A DNA stretch of 64,000 nucleotides from Actinophytocola sp963727495 (lineage in GTDB: Bacteria > Actinomycetota > Actinomycetes > Mycobacteriales > Pseudonocardiaceae): assembly GCA_963727495.1 (NCBI GenBank), contig CAVSGQ010000018.1, positions 1 through 64,000 on the forward strand, given 5' to 3'. The position numbers and the translations under genes were made by a program. This document shows, piece by piece, positions 54,042-63,400 of this stretch. The notes beneath the pieces are model-generated. The model was given only the letters and a program-made list of their open reading frames with translations, ran no database searches and was not told the DNA's origin. Each line of letters begins with the position of its first letter. The stretch's first letter is position 1.

Positions 54042-55679
54042 ATGGTGGGTTCCAGGATGACCCGCAGGGCGATGATCGGCGGGTCGCTGTCCGTGGTCGC
54101 CGCGATGAGCGTGCCGTCTCCGGCTTTTGCGCAGGCCGCTGGGCGAACAACCGTGGCGGCAACCCGTTACGGCAAGGTGCGCGGGAAACGCGAGGACGGC
54201 ATCGTGAAGTTTCTCGGCGTGCCCTACGCCCGGCCGCCGCTGGGCGCACTGCGGTTCAAGGCCCCGAAGCCACCCAGAAGCTGGCATGGCGTGCGCGACG
54301 CGGTGAACTTCCCCAACCCGGCATTCCAGGCGGCGGGCAACGAGATGGGCCCGAACGGCAATGGCCGGATGCCCGCACCCTCCGAGGACTGCCTCTATCT
54401 CAACATCTGGACCCCCGCCGCGGACTGCAGGCGGCGGCCGGTGATGTTCTACAACCACGGCGGCGGCTACATGATCGGCTCCGGCTCCGCCACGGGGCAG
54501 GACGGCACTCATCTGGCGCAGCTGTATGACGTGGTGGTGGTCGAGTCCAACCACCGGCTCGGCATGCTGGGCTACCTGTTCCTGGGCGACCTCGCCGACG
54601 GCGACTACGCCGCCAACCAGGGGATGCTCGACATTCTCGCGGCGCTGCGCTGGACCAGGGAGAACATCGAGAACTTTGGCGGCGACCCCGACAACATCAT
54701 GGTCTGGGGTGAGAGCGGTGGCGGCGCGAAGACCGCCGCCATCTACACCATGCCGGATGCCGCACGGCTGTTCCACAAGGCCTCGATCGAAAGCGCCGCG
54801 CCACTGCGCTTCCCCACCCGCGACGGCGCCACCGCTCGAGCCAGGCGCACCTTGGAGCTGTTGGGACTGACCACAGCGGACATTCCCCGCCTGCACGACA
54901 TTCCGGCCGAGAGGCTGCTCGAGATCCAGCAGTCCGAAGCCGCGAACGGCGTCGCACCCTGGGGCGACCCCCCTCCGCTCCCCGGCTTCGGCGCATTCGT
55001 CGACGGCACCATCATTCCGCGGCACCCCTTCGCCGACGGCGCCGCGCCCTTCTCGGCCGGCAAGCCGCTGATGTGCGGCACCTGCCGCGACGAAACGGTG
55101 TTCTTCAGCCTCTTCGGACCGCCCGACATCTTCCGCATCGACGAAGCTGGCCTGTGCACGGAACTGAGCAAGACCTACCAGGGCGCCGAGCTCGACCAGA
55201 TCATCAGCACGTTCCATATGTCGCGGCCCGACGCGACGCCGGCACAGCTCTACTTCGCGATCACCACCTCGCCGATCTGGCGCGACGCGATCAAGATCGC
55301 GGAGGCCAAGGCGGCGCAGCGCGCGGCGCCCGTGTTCATGTACCAGCTCGCCTACAAGAACCCGACCCTGGTGCCAGGCACCGATTTCCCCCTCGGCTCG
55401 CCGCACGCCTCAGACATCAACCTCAAGTTCGCCAACACCGACAAGAACCTCGACTCCCTCCTCAACGCGGACCAATCACCGGGACGGCTCGCGACCGCGC
55501 GACACATGAGCGAACTGTGGGCGAGCTTCGCTCAACAGGGCCGTCCCACCGCGAGGCACGTGCCGACCTGGCCCGCCTACACACCGAAGACCCGCGCCAC
55601 GATGTGGCTCGACGCCGAGTGCAAGATCGTCAACGACCCGGACAGGGACGAAAGGCTCTTCTGGAAGAACCACGCCTGA
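54042..55679 (+). CDS. Secreted type-B carboxylesterase
   Basis: 545 residues; ATG 54042 with AAGGAGG 6 bp upstream decides the start. A Tat-like signal (SRMTRRAMIGGSLSVVAAMS...PAFAQ) is followed by the carboxylesterase fold: VPYARPPLGALRFKAP, EDCLYLNIWTP, NHGGGYMIGSGS (oxyanion hole) and the nucleophile GESGGGAKT. The acid is Glu in CRDETVFF and the His is in GSPHASD. It cleaves carboxylic esters outside the cell; acetyl or aroyl decorations of plant glycosides would fit the neighbourhood, by inference. It is co-directional with and 72 bp behind the LacI gene. Confidence 0.9.
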   Translation: MVGSRMTRRAMIGGSLSVVAAMSVPSPAFAQAAGRTTVAATRYGKVRGKREDGIVKFLGVPYARPPLGALRFKAPKPPRSWHGVRDAVNFPNPAFQAAGNEMGPNGNGRMPAPSEDCLYLNIWTPAADCRRRPVMFYNHGGGYMIGSGSATGQDGTHLAQLYDVVVVESNHRLGMLGYLFLGDLADGDYAANQGMLDILAALRWTRENIENFGGDPDNIMVWGESGGGAKTAAIYTMPDAARLFHKASIESAAPLRFPTRDGATARARRTLELLGLTTADIPRLHDIPAERLLEIQQSEAANGVAPWGDPPPLPGFGAFVDGTIIPRHPFADGAAPFSAGKPLMCGTCRDETVFFSLFGPPDIFRIDEAGLCTELSKTYQGAELDQIISTFHMSRPDATPAQLYFAITTSPIWRDAIKIAEAKAAQRAAPVFMYQLAYKNPTLVPGTDFPLGSPHASDINLKFANTDKNLDSLLNADQSPGRLATARHMSELWASFAQQGRPTARHVPTWPAYTPKTRATMWLDAECKIVNDPDRDERLFWKNHA

Positions 55680-55709
55680 ACTCGTCGTCCAACCCCTTGC
55701 TCGGTGCGG

Positions 55710-55920
55710 GGTGACTGTCGGTCACGTCGCAGACGGCGAGTGCCTGGTGGCCGGTGGTGGTCAGCTGGTCCACTGCACGGTGCACGGCATCCTGTTCGAT
55801 GTCGGCGAGGACGACGGCGGCGTCGGCGAAGGCGTGTGCGGTCCCGAGGCCATGCCGGAGCTGGCGCCGGTGACCAGCGCGACCTGACCGGTGTAGTCGT
55901 AGGTCGGGTTCGACAGTTCT
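55710..55920 (-). pseudogene. Short-chain dehydrogenase N-terminal remnant
   Basis: The minus strand reads YDYTGQVALVTGASSGMA in one frame, then in the next FADAAVVLADIEQDAVHRAV and QLTTTGHQALAVCDVTD. This is the SDR Rossmann start (TGxxxGxG) and the following two strands, split by a one-base shift inside the glycine motif and ending after about 65 residues. The catalytic Tyr-x3-Lys part is absent. It follows the lipoprotein gene on the same strand. Confidence 0.6.
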
Positions 55921-55923
55921 CCG

Positions 55924-56442
55924 CTATTCGATCTTCTCGGCCGTGACCTGGCCTGTTTGGAGGCGTTCGAGATGTGCCATGCCTGACTCCACCGTGCCGA
56001 TCGTGATCACGCGGTCGTCGACGGCGGCATCGGGGTCGGCGTTGTAGAAGAAGCCGAGGTTTCCCCACGGCTCGAAGTAGATGAGGTGGCCGTTGCGTGG
56101 CGCGGCGCCCGGCGAGCCGTCGGTGGTGAGGCGCTCGGGCAGGTAGCTGATCTTCTCTTGGCCGGAGAACTCCTCGAAGGTCAGTGTCAGCGGCAGCTTC
56201 GAGACGAGATCGCGGCTCGTGGGGTTGTCGGCCACCCGGACTACGATCTCGGCGTCGCCCGTCGCGAACCGCACTCGCGTCGCACCCATCGGAGCCTCTC
56301 CGGTCGTGCCCTGGGTTGTGGTTGTCGCGGACTGCGCTGAGCTCGTCGACTGCGCTGGGGGCGGGGCACCCGCCGGGGCCGCGCAACCCGACAGCGGTAC
56401 GAGCAGGATCGCGGCCAGGGTGAGGAGGACCCGGATTCTCAT
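55924..56442 (-). CDS. Cyclophilin-like-fold lipoprotein
   Basis: 172 residues. It has a lipoprotein signal (LLTLAAILLVPLSGCAAPAG), a Thr/Ser/Ala-rich spacer, and a C-terminal domain of about 110 residues of the cyclophilin-like family (Cyclophil_like2): NPTSRDLVSKLPLTLTFEEF, EKISYLPERLTTDGSPGAAP, GHLIYFEPWGNLGFFYNAD and ITIGTVESGMAHLERLQTGQ. Proteins of this family are found next to alcohol dehydrogenases and aldo/keto reductases, but their role is unknown; peptidyl-prolyl isomerase activity is not established. It lies 13 bp downstream of the alcohol dehydrogenase gene, so the two are probably co-transcribed. Confidence 0.85.
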   Translation of the reverse strand: MRIRVLLTLAAILLVPLSGCAAPAGAPPPAQSTSSAQSATTTTQGTTGEAPMGATRVRFATGDAEIVVRVADNPTSRDLVSKLPLTLTFEEFSGQEKISYLPERLTTDGSPGAAPRNGHLIYFEPWGNLGFFYNADPDAAVDDRVITIGTVESGMAHLERLQTGQVTAEKIE

Positions 56443-56455
56443 CGCTGTGATGTCC

Positions 56456-57478
56456 TTACACGCGAAGGAGGGCTTTGATGGCGCGGCGCTCGTCCATGGC
56501 CTGGTAGGCCTCGGCGGCGTGGTCGAGCGGGAGTTCGAGGTCGAAGACCTTGCCGGGGTCGATCTCGCGCCGCCAGATCAGGTCGATCAGCTCGGGCAGG
56601 AAGCGCCGCACCGGGGCGGGGCCGCCGTGCAGGTGAACATGGGAGAAGAACAACTCCTCGCCGTTCAGCGCGACGTCGTGGGCGACGCCGACGTACCCGA
56701 CGTGCCCGCCGGGCCGTGTGGAGCGGATGGCCTGCAGCATCGACTCCTGCGTGCCGACCGCCTCGACCACGCAGTGGGCGCCGAGCCCGCCGGTCAGCTC
56801 CTTGACCCTGGCCACACCCTCGTCGCCGCGCTCGGTGACGATGTCGGTGGCGCCGAACCGGAGGGCGAGCTTCTGACGAGGCGCGTGCCGGCTCATCGCG
56901 ATGATCCGTTCCGCACCGAGTTGGTGAGCGGCCAGCACTGCGAGAAGCCCGACCGCCCCGTCACCGACCACCGCGACCGTCTTCCCGGGACCGACCTGCG
57001 CCGCGACGGCGCCGAACCAGCCGGTGGCCAGCACGTCGGAGGCCGCCAGAAGGCTCGGCACCAGGTCGTCGGAGGGCACGTCGGGGGTGGCGACGAGCGT
57101 GCCGTCCGCCAAGGGAACGCGCGCCAGCTGGGCCTGGGTCCCGAGCGTGCCCATGAGTACCCGGTGGACGCACGAGCTCTGGTAGCCGGCCCGGCAGATC
57201 TCGCAGGTGTTGTCGGAGGCGAAGAACCCGCCGATCACGAACTGGCCCGGCGCGATGGTCCGGACCTCGCTGCCGACCTCCTCGACGACGCCCACGTACT
57301 CGTGCCCCATCGGCGTTGGGCCGTCGACGGGCTCGATGCCCCGGTACGGCCACAGGTCCGAACCACAGACACACGTCGCGGACAGGCGGATGAGCGCGTC
57401 GGTCGGCTCGAGGATCGTCGGGTCCTGCCGTTCTTCCACCCGAACGTCACCGGGCCCGTGCAACACGGCACCACGCAT
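56456..57478 (-). CDS. Zinc-dependent alcohol dehydrogenase (MDR family)
   Basis: 340 residues from ATG 57478, where AAAGGGG lies upstream and the protein begins MRGAVLHGPGDVRVEER; a longer open frame upstream is not MDR-like. The catalytic zinc site is CVCGSDLWPYRG and MGHEYVGVVEEVG. The structural zinc region CEICRAGYQSSC has fewer cysteines than classic ADHs. The cofactor site is VAVVGDGAVGLLAVLAAHQL. It oxidises an alcohol or reduces an aldehyde with NAD(P)H. It is divergent from the XRE regulator at 57615, which is the usual partner of such oxidoreductase genes. Confidence 0.9.
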   Translation of the reverse strand: MRGAVLHGPGDVRVEERQDPTILEPTDALIRLSATCVCGSDLWPYRGIEPVDGPTPMGHEYVGVVEEVGSEVRTIAPGQFVIGGFFASDNTCEICRAGYQSSCVHRVLMGTLGTQAQLARVPLADGTLVATPDVPSDDLVPSLLAASDVLATGWFGAVAAQVGPGKTVAVVGDGAVGLLAVLAAHQLGAERIIAMSRHAPRQKLALRFGATDIVTERGDEGVARVKELTGGLGAHCVVEAVGTQESMLQAIRSTRPGGHVGYVGVAHDVALNGEELFFSHVHLHGGPAPVRRFLPELIDLIWRREIDPGKVFDLELPLDHAAEAYQAMDERRAIKALLRV

Positions 57479-57614
57479 GATGGCTACCCCTTTACCGTCG
57501 ATTGGCACTCTTCGATGTCCAGGACACCACCAGCGCTCGCAACCAGGGAGTTTCTCCCGATAGATGTACTGACAGGACACCCCTCGCAAGGCCTGGAGGG
57601 CTTACCGTGGAGGT
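57479..57614. promoter_or_regulatory. Divergent promoter region of the ADH and XRE genes
   Basis: 136 bp between two divergent starts must hold both promoters and the XRE-type operator. I see no strong palindrome. TGTACTGACA at about 57565 is a weak inverted-repeat candidate. Confidence 0.35.
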
Positions 57615-58502
57615 GTGGACAATCGCCAAGAAGTCCGCGAGTTCCTCGTCTCGCGGCGAGCGAAGATCACCCCGGAACAGGCCGGGCTGCCGTCCGGGGG
57701 CAGGCGTCGGGTGCCCGGCCTGCGCCGCAGCGAGGTCGCCGCGCTGGCCGACGTGAGCATCGAGTACTACTCGAAACTCGAACGCGGCTCACTCGCCGGC
57801 GTCTCCGCCAGCGTGCTGGACGCGGTGGCGCGTGCGCTACGACTCGACGACGCGGAACGGGCCCATCTGTTCGACCTGGCCCGAGCGGCAGACGGCACGA
57901 GCCAGATCGTGCGCCCCCGGCGCCGCAACCCGAAACAATGGACCCCGCACCCAAGTCTGCAGTGGACACTCGACGCGGTCACCGCAGGGCCCGCGTTCGT
58001 CCGCAACGGCCGCATGGACCTGGTCGCCGCGAACCGGCTCGCCCGTGCCTTCTACTCACCGGTCTACGAGAGCCCGCAGCAGCCTCCGAACATCGCCCGG
58101 TTCCAGTTCCTCGACCCGGCTTCCCACGAGTTCTACCCCGACTGGGACGCCTTCGCCGACATCTGCGTCGCCATCCTGCGCACCGAAGCCGGCCGCAACC
58201 CGCACGACAAGGAGCTCCACGACCTCATCGGGGAACTGTCCACCCGCAGCGACGAGTTCCGCACCCGCTGGGGCGCCCACAACGTCCGCCACCACAACAC
58301 CGGATCCAAGACCTTCCACCATCCAGTCGTCGGTGACATCACCATCGCCTACGAAGGCCTCGAGCTGGCCGCGCAACCCGGCCTCACCCTCACCATCTAC
58401 ACGGCCGAACCCGGCTCACCCTCCGACGAGGGCCTGCGCCTGCTCGCCTCCTGGACGGCCTCCCAGGACAAGGAGTCCACCGCGAGGCGGGCGTCCGGCT
58501 GA
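57615..58502 (+). CDS. XRE-family regulator with MmyB-like ligand domain
   Basis: 295 residues from GTG 57615; GGAGG lies only about 2 bp upstream, so translation signals are unusual and partial leaderless expression is possible. The N-terminal HTH_31 domain reads REFLVSRRAKITPEQAGLP, RRRVPGLRRSEVAALADVSI and EYYSKLERGSLAGVSASVLD. The C-terminal MLTR/MmyB-like domain has NGRMDLVAANRLARAFYSPV, ARFQFLDPASHEFYPDWD and YEGLELAAQPGLTLTIYTAE. Such regulators typically control a divergent SDR, ADH or AKR gene in response to a fatty acid or aldehyde-like ligand. A decayed paralogue lies at 63401. Confidence 0.9.
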   Translation: MDNRQEVREFLVSRRAKITPEQAGLPSGGRRRVPGLRRSEVAALADVSIEYYSKLERGSLAGVSASVLDAVARALRLDDAERAHLFDLARAADGTSQIVRPRRRNPKQWTPHPSLQWTLDAVTAGPAFVRNGRMDLVAANRLARAFYSPVYESPQQPPNIARFQFLDPASHEFYPDWDAFADICVAILRTEAGRNPHDKELHDLIGELSTRSDEFRTRWGAHNVRHHNTGSKTFHHPVVGDITIAYEGLELAAQPGLTLTIYTAEPGSPSDEGLRLLASWTASQDKESTARRASG

Positions 58503-58529
58503 CGGCTCGCGGAACCATGTGTCCCCTCC

Positions 58530-58569
58530 CCTGGGGCCGTGACCACGACGTCGGTCCCACAGCCCCAGG
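58530..58569. terminator. Possible hairpin between convergent genes
   Basis: CCTGGGGC at 58530 and GCCCCAGG at 58562 form 8-bp arms around a 24-base loop, between the stops of the XRE gene and the molybdenum-oxidase gene. The long loop makes it a weak candidate. Confidence 0.3.
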
Positions 58570-58577
58570 AGATCAGG

Positions 58578-60797
58578 TCATAGCAGTGCATCCGCGGTGA
58601 TGGGGAAGCCGCGAATGCGGCGGCCGGTGGCGTGGAAGACGGCGTTGGCGATGGCGGGTGCCACGCCGACCAAGGTGATCTCGCCCAGTCCCTTGACGCC
58701 GAGGGGATTGGTTTCGGGGTCGTTCCCGTTGAGGTAGGTCGCTGTGAGATTGGGGATGTCGGCGTTGACGGGCACGAGGTAGTCGGCGAGGTTTGCGTTG
58801 ACGATGCGGCCGTCGCGGGGGTCGGTGACGGTGTGTTCGAGCAGGGCGGCGCCGATGCCGCCGACCATGCCGCCGATGGCCTGGCTGTCGGCGAGTTTCG
58901 GATTGACGATCTTGCCGGCGTCGTAGACGCCGAGCATGCGGCGAACCCGTGCGATGCCGAGACGGGCGTCGACGGCGACCTCGGCGAACACCGCGCCGTA
59001 TGCGTTCATGGAGAACCGGTCGTGCACCGCGCCGGTGTAGGTCCCGATCGCCTCGAGGTGAGGGCGCTGGATTCGGGTCAGCAGTTGCTGGTAGGTCTCA
59101 CCGCGGGTGGGGTCGTTACGCACGTGCATCCGTCCATCGCGGACGATGACGTCGTCCGGGTTGACACCATGCAGGGGCGACCGGGAGTCGTTGACCGCGA
59201 GGGTGATCGCCTGCCGGCGCACCTGGTCGCAGCCGAGCTGGATCGCGGTGCCGACGCTGGCCATGGTCGTCGAGCCGCCGTGTGGCCCGGTCGGCGGCAT
59301 GACCGAGTCACCCAGCCGGAACGTCACGGTCCGCATGGTCAGGCCGAGTGCGTCGGCGGCGACCTGGGGCATGGAGGTGTAGGTGCCAGGCCCCATGTCA
59401 CTGGTCGCCGCCTGCACGAGGGCGGTGCCGTCGGCGCCCAGCCGAACGTGGGCCTTGGCGGGGAACCCGCCGGTGTCGTAGACCGCGGCCGCCATGCCGG
59501 TGCCGACCAGCCAGTCACCGTCCCGCGTGACGCCCGGTTTGGGGTTGCGGCGCTGCCAGCCGAACTCCCGGGCACCGACCGTGTAGCACTCGCGCAGCCG
59601 GCGGGTGGAGAACGGCAGCCCGGTCGACGGGTCCTTGCCGGGTTCGTTGCGCAGTCGCAGCTCGATCGGGTCGAGACCGAGCTCGTGGGCCAGTTCGTCC
59701 ATCGCGCACTCGATGACCTGGGTGCCGGTGGCGAAGCCTGGACCACGCATCCAGATCGGCGTGCTCACGTCCAGTGCCACGGTCGAATAGACCTGCCTCA
59801 GGTGGGGCATGCTGTAGAGCACCTGTCCCGGTGCCAGCACTCCTTCGAAGAACGTCTCGTAGCTCGACGTCTCCGCCTTGAGGTCGTGGACCATCGCGGT
59901 CAGCCTGCCGCGCTGGTCGCTGGCCACCTTCAACGCGTAGGTGTAGGCGGGCCGGAAACCGGTGCCGAAGTACAGCTGCCGCCGGGACAGCACGAGCTTC
60001 ACCGGCTGGCCAGCGACCCTGGCGGCCAGCGCCGCGATCGTGGTGTGTGGCCAGGCCCGCAGCCCGCTGCCGAACCCGCCGCCCACGAACGGCGAGATGA
60101 CCCGCACCGACCGCTGCGGAATGCCGAACACCGCGGCGAGCTCCTGCTGGGTACCGCCCACGACCCACTGGGTCTTGTCCCACACCGTCAGGTTGTCAGC
60201 GCCGTTGACACTGTCCCAGCGGGCGATGGTGGCGTGCGGCTCCATGGGGTTGTGGTGGTTGCGGGCCAGCCGGTGTTTCGGGTCGAGCCGGACCGGCGCC
60301 TGTGCCCACGCCTTGTCGGCGTCGCCGCGGGCGTAGCGGTCGAACTCCTCGGCCGGGGCCTGGGTGAGGTCAGTCGAGGGCGGCTCGGCGGCGTAGGTGA
60401 CCTCGACCAGGCTCGCGGCGTGCTGCGCCGCCTCCAGAGTGGTCGCGACCGCGACGGCGACCGGCTGCCCGAAGAACAGCACCCGATCGTCCTGGAACAC
60501 CCGCAACCTGGTGCCCGCCGGGTTGTTCGACCCCGGATTGTCCACATAGGGCAATCGGGGCGAGTTGCCGTGGTGGATCACCGCCAGCACACCGGGCTGG
60601 GCGAGCGCGGCCCGCGTGTCGATGCCGGTGATCCGGCCGCGGCCGACACTGCTGTCCACCACGACCGCATACCGGATGTTCTCGATGCCGTCGTCCGGGC
60701 CGTGGTCCGCGGAGTAGGGAGCCTGCCCGGTCACCTTCAGCCGCCCATCCACACGGGACTCCGGGGTGCCGACGGCTTTCTGTGGCTGGAGTGTCAC
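58578..60797 (-). CDS. Aldehyde oxidase molybdenum-binding subunit (PaoC/YagR type)
   Basis: 739 residues from GTG 60797, in GTGA overlap with the FAD-subunit stop. It has the Ald_Xan_dh domains: KVTGQAPYSADH, NHHNPMEPHATIARW, ISPFVGGGFGSGLRAWPHTT, MRGPGFATGTQVIECAMDEL and a Mo-site C-terminus NPLGVKGLGEITLVGVAPA containing the catalytic Glu. The arrangement matches the xanthine-oxidase-family aldehyde oxidoreductase PaoABC, which oxidises aromatic and other aldehydes to acids in the periplasm. The small subunit carries the Tat signal for the complex. No PaoD-like cofactor chaperone follows in the window. Confidence 0.92.
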   Translation of the reverse strand: MTLQPQKAVGTPESRVDGRLKVTGQAPYSADHGPDDGIENIRYAVVVDSSVGRGRITGIDTRAALAQPGVLAVIHHGNSPRLPYVDNPGSNNPAGTRLRVFQDDRVLFFGQPVAVAVATTLEAAQHAASLVEVTYAAEPPSTDLTQAPAEEFDRYARGDADKAWAQAPVRLDPKHRLARNHHNPMEPHATIARWDSVNGADNLTVWDKTQWVVGGTQQELAAVFGIPQRSVRVISPFVGGGFGSGLRAWPHTTIAALAARVAGQPVKLVLSRRQLYFGTGFRPAYTYALKVASDQRGRLTAMVHDLKAETSSYETFFEGVLAPGQVLYSMPHLRQVYSTVALDVSTPIWMRGPGFATGTQVIECAMDELAHELGLDPIELRLRNEPGKDPSTGLPFSTRRLRECYTVGAREFGWQRRNPKPGVTRDGDWLVGTGMAAAVYDTGGFPAKAHVRLGADGTALVQAATSDMGPGTYTSMPQVAADALGLTMRTVTFRLGDSVMPPTGPHGGSTTMASVGTAIQLGCDQVRRQAITLAVNDSRSPLHGVNPDDVIVRDGRMHVRNDPTRGETYQQLLTRIQRPHLEAIGTYTGAVHDRFSMNAYGAVFAEVAVDARLGIARVRRMLGVYDAGKIVNPKLADSQAIGGMVGGIGAALLEHTVTDPRDGRIVNANLADYLVPVNADIPNLTATYLNGNDPETNPLGVKGLGEITLVGVAPAIANAVFHATGRRIRGFPITADALL

Positions 60798-61774
60798 CGG
60801 ACGCCTCCCACGACGCGCAGCTGGCGTGCCACCGTACGCTCGAGCAACTCGACCTTGAAGCCGTTGTGTCCCAATGGTTGTGCCCCGTCCGCCGCTCGCG
60901 CCGCAGCCTCGATCCACAGGCCGGCCGATGGTCGCTTGCCGAGCAGGTGCTGCTCGACGGCGGGCAGCTTCCACGGCACAGTGCCCACACCGCCTGCCGC
61001 GACCTTCGCCGTACGGATCACCCCGCCCCGGATGTGCAGCGCGACCGCCGCGGAGGTCAGTGCGAACTCGTAGCTCTGCCGGTCACGCACCTTCAGGTAG
61101 CCGGACCGCAGCGGACGCGGGTGGGCCGGGACCTCCACCGCGGTGATCAGCTCGCCGGGCCGGATGGCCTGCTCGAGGTCGGGGGTGGCGCCGGGCCGGA
61201 GAAGGAACTCGGCGAAAGGAACCGTGCGTTCACCGTCCGGGCCGAGCAGGCGAACCGTCGCCTCCAGCGCGGCGAACGCCACCGCGACATCCGAGGGGTG
61301 CGTCGCGACGCACTGGTCGGAACCGCCGAGGATGGCGTGGCTGCGGTTGACCCCGTCCAGTGCGGCACATCCCGAACCCGGTGCGCGCTTGTTACAGGGC
61401 GCGGTCACGTCCCGGAAGTAGGTGCATCGGGTGCGCTGCATGATGTTCCCGCCGATGGTGGCCATGTTCCGCAGCTGCGCCGACGCGCTCAGCTCCAACG
61501 CCTCGGAGATCATCGGGAACGCGCCGCGCACCCGACAGTCCGCGGCCGCCTCGGACATCCGCACCAGCGCGCCGATCCGCACGCCGCCCTGCGGGATGGT
61601 GGTGATGTCCCGCAGCGGGAGAGCGGCGATGTCGACCAGCTCCTCAGGGCGCTCGACGGTCTCCCGCATCAGGTCCACCAACGTCATGCCGCCCGCGACA
61701 TAACGCCCGCCGCGCTGCCCGGCCGCGACCGCCTCCCGCGTGTCCGCGACTTTCGTGTAGGCGAAAGGAAACAT
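60794..61774 (-). CDS. Aldehyde oxidase FAD-binding subunit (PaoB/YagS type)
   Basis: 326 residues. The FAD_binding_5 start MFPFAYTKVADTREAVAA is followed by the FAD loop GGRYVAGGMTLVDLMRE and MATIGGNIMQRTRCTYFRD. The cysteines in TRCTYFRDVTAPCNKRAPGS, GCAALDGVNRSHAI and SDQCVATHPSD reproduce the extra 4Fe-4S cluster site typical of PaoB but absent from most xanthine-oxidase FAD subunits. It passes electrons from the 2Fe-2S subunit to an acceptor. It overlaps the Mo-subunit gene and lies 6 bp behind the 2Fe-2S gene. Confidence 0.92.
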   Translation of the reverse strand: MFPFAYTKVADTREAVAAGQRGGRYVAGGMTLVDLMRETVERPEELVDIAALPLRDITTIPQGGVRIGALVRMSEAAADCRVRGAFPMISEALELSASAQLRNMATIGGNIMQRTRCTYFRDVTAPCNKRAPGSGCAALDGVNRSHAILGGSDQCVATHPSDVAVAFAALEATVRLLGPDGERTVPFAEFLLRPGATPDLEQAIRPGELITAVEVPAHPRPLRSGYLKVRDRQSYEFALTSAAVALHIRGGVIRTAKVAAGGVGTVPWKLPAVEQHLLGKRPSAGLWIEAAARAADGAQPLGHNGFKVELLERTVARQLRVVGGVR

Positions 61775-61780
61775 CGGTGA

Positions 61781-62422
61781 TCACCCGGCCTTCGCGGCCT
61801 GCTGAACCGCCCTGACGATCTTGACGTAACAGCCGCACCGGCAGATGTTCCCGCTCATCCACTCCCGGATCTCCTCCGGCGAGGAGGTGTGCCCCTCGCG
61901 GATGCAGCCGACCCCGGACACGATCTGCCCCGGCGTGCAGTAACCGCACTGGAAAGCGTCCTGCTCGATGAACGCCTGCTGCAATGGATGCAGGTCATCA
62001 CCGTTCGCGAGCCCCTCTATGGTGGTGATTTCCGCGCCCTCCAGCCGCACCGCCAACGTCAGGCACCCGTTGACCCTGCGCCCGTCGACCAGCATCGTGC
62101 ACGCGCCACACGCCCCGGCATCGCAACCCTTCTTGGTCCCGGGCAACTCGAAGTGCTCACGCACGAGGTCCAACAGCGACGTGCGGTTGTCCACCGTGAC
62201 CGTGCGGCGAGTCCCGTTCACCGTCAACGTGACGCGGTTGTTGACCGGATCGGCGGCGGCTTCGGCAGCAGGCTCGGTGTCCAGCAGCGGCGGTCCGGCG
62301 ACAGCGGCCGCACCGCCGACAGCCGAGGCGGCGATGAACCTACGCCGGGACAGCGCCGACAATGACTCTGTCGCGGAATCCGTCGCGGCATCACCAGGCG
62401 GATGGGGTAGTTGGGTCGACAT
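61781..62422 (-). CDS. Aldehyde oxidase 2Fe-2S subunit with Tat signal (PaoA/YagT type)
   Basis: 213 residues from ATG 62422. A Tat signal (LSRRRFIAASAVGGAAAVAG) carries the folded heterotrimer across the membrane. A plant-ferredoxin-type 2Fe-2S domain has GTKKGCDAGACGACTMLVDG and RVNGCLTLAVRLEG. The C-terminal four-helix 2Fe-2S domain has FQCGYCTPGQIVSGVGCI and MSGNICRCGCYVKIVRAVQQ. The upstream ribosome site is weak. It is the first gene of the three-gene oxidase operon. Confidence 0.92.
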   Translation of the reverse strand: MSTQLPHPPGDAATDSATESLSALSRRRFIAASAVGGAAAVAGPPLLDTEPAAEAAADPVNNRVTLTVNGTRRTVTVDNRTSLLDLVREHFELPGTKKGCDAGACGACTMLVDGRRVNGCLTLAVRLEGAEITTIEGLANGDDLHPLQQAFIEQDAFQCGYCTPGQIVSGVGCIREGHTSSPEEIREWMSGNICRCGCYVKIVRAVQQAAKAG

Positions 62423-62524
62423 GCGTTCGACCACACCACACCCGCCATCAGTGTGGGAGGCACTGTCAAGACACGTACTGAACCCCAAGGGGCCAGCGCC
62501 TCCCACGGTTTGGGCGGCTTGGTG

Positions 62525-63372
62525 TCACGCGAACGATGCGAGCGTGGCGACATCCTTGTCGGTGAGCGTGATGTCCGCGGCGGCGAGGTTGTCATCCAGG
62601 TGGGCGACCTTGGAGGTACCGGGAATCGGCAGCATGACCGGCGACCTGTGCAGCAGCCAGGCGAGAGCGAGTTGGGCGGGCGTGGCGTCGTGCCGCTTGG
62701 CTGCCTCGTCCAGCACCGAGCCCGGCGTGGCGAGTTCGCCGGTCGCGAGCGGGAACCAGGGGATGAACCCGATGTCGTTGGCCGTCGCGTAGTCCAGGAC
62801 GTGCTCGGACTGCCGGTTGGTCAGGTTGTAGAGGTTTTGCACGGAGACGATCTCGAGGATGCTCTGTGCCCGTTTCAGCTCGGGCATGCTCACCTCGGAC
62901 AGTCCGATGTGGCGGATCTTGCCTTCCTTCTGAAGTGGCGCGAGTTCGCCGATCTGCTCGTCCGCGGGCACCGCCGGGTCGATTCGGTGCAGCTGGTACA
63001 GGTCGACTCGCTCCTGGCCGAGCCGCTGGAGGCTGCCCTCGAGGGCCTGTCGCAGGTGTTCCGGACGTCCGTCCGTTTCCCAGGCGCTCGGGTGAGGGCC
63101 GCACCAGTCCGCCCTTGGTGGCGATGACGAGATCCTCCGGGTACGGGTGAAGCGCCTCCTTGATGAGGTTCTCGGAGACGAACGGTCCGTACGCGTCGGC
63201 GGTGTCGATCAGGGTCACGCCCGCCTCGACGGCCCGGCGTAGCACCCGGATGGCCTCGTCGCGGTCGGTCGGCTCGCCCCAGACTCCCGGCCCGGTGATC
63301 TGCATCGCGCCGAGCCGGCGTACCCGAAGGTCCCCGCCGAGGGTGAAGAACTCCGACAGTGTCCAGGTCCTC
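62525..63372 (-). pseudogene. Aldo/keto reductase, frameshifted
   Basis: Two frames give one protein of about 280 residues. The 5' part reads GPGVWGEPTDRDEAIRVLRR, AVEAGVTLIDTADAYGPF (catalytic Asp and Tyr) and EDLVIATKGGLVRPSP. After an extra base near 63088 the other frame continues GRPEHLRQALEGSLQRLGQE, VDLYQLHRIDP, GKIRHIGLSEVSMPELKRAQ and MLPIPGTSKVAHLDDNLAAA. The start is uncertain: CTG in a frame reading TLSEFFTLGGDLRVRRLGAM is likely, with GAGAGG upstream. It is like the AKRs regulated by XRE/MmyB-type proteins. A single indel separates it from a functional gene. Confidence 0.75.
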
Positions 63373-63400
63373 TCGTTGTCGTGTCTACAACGGCGCGTGG

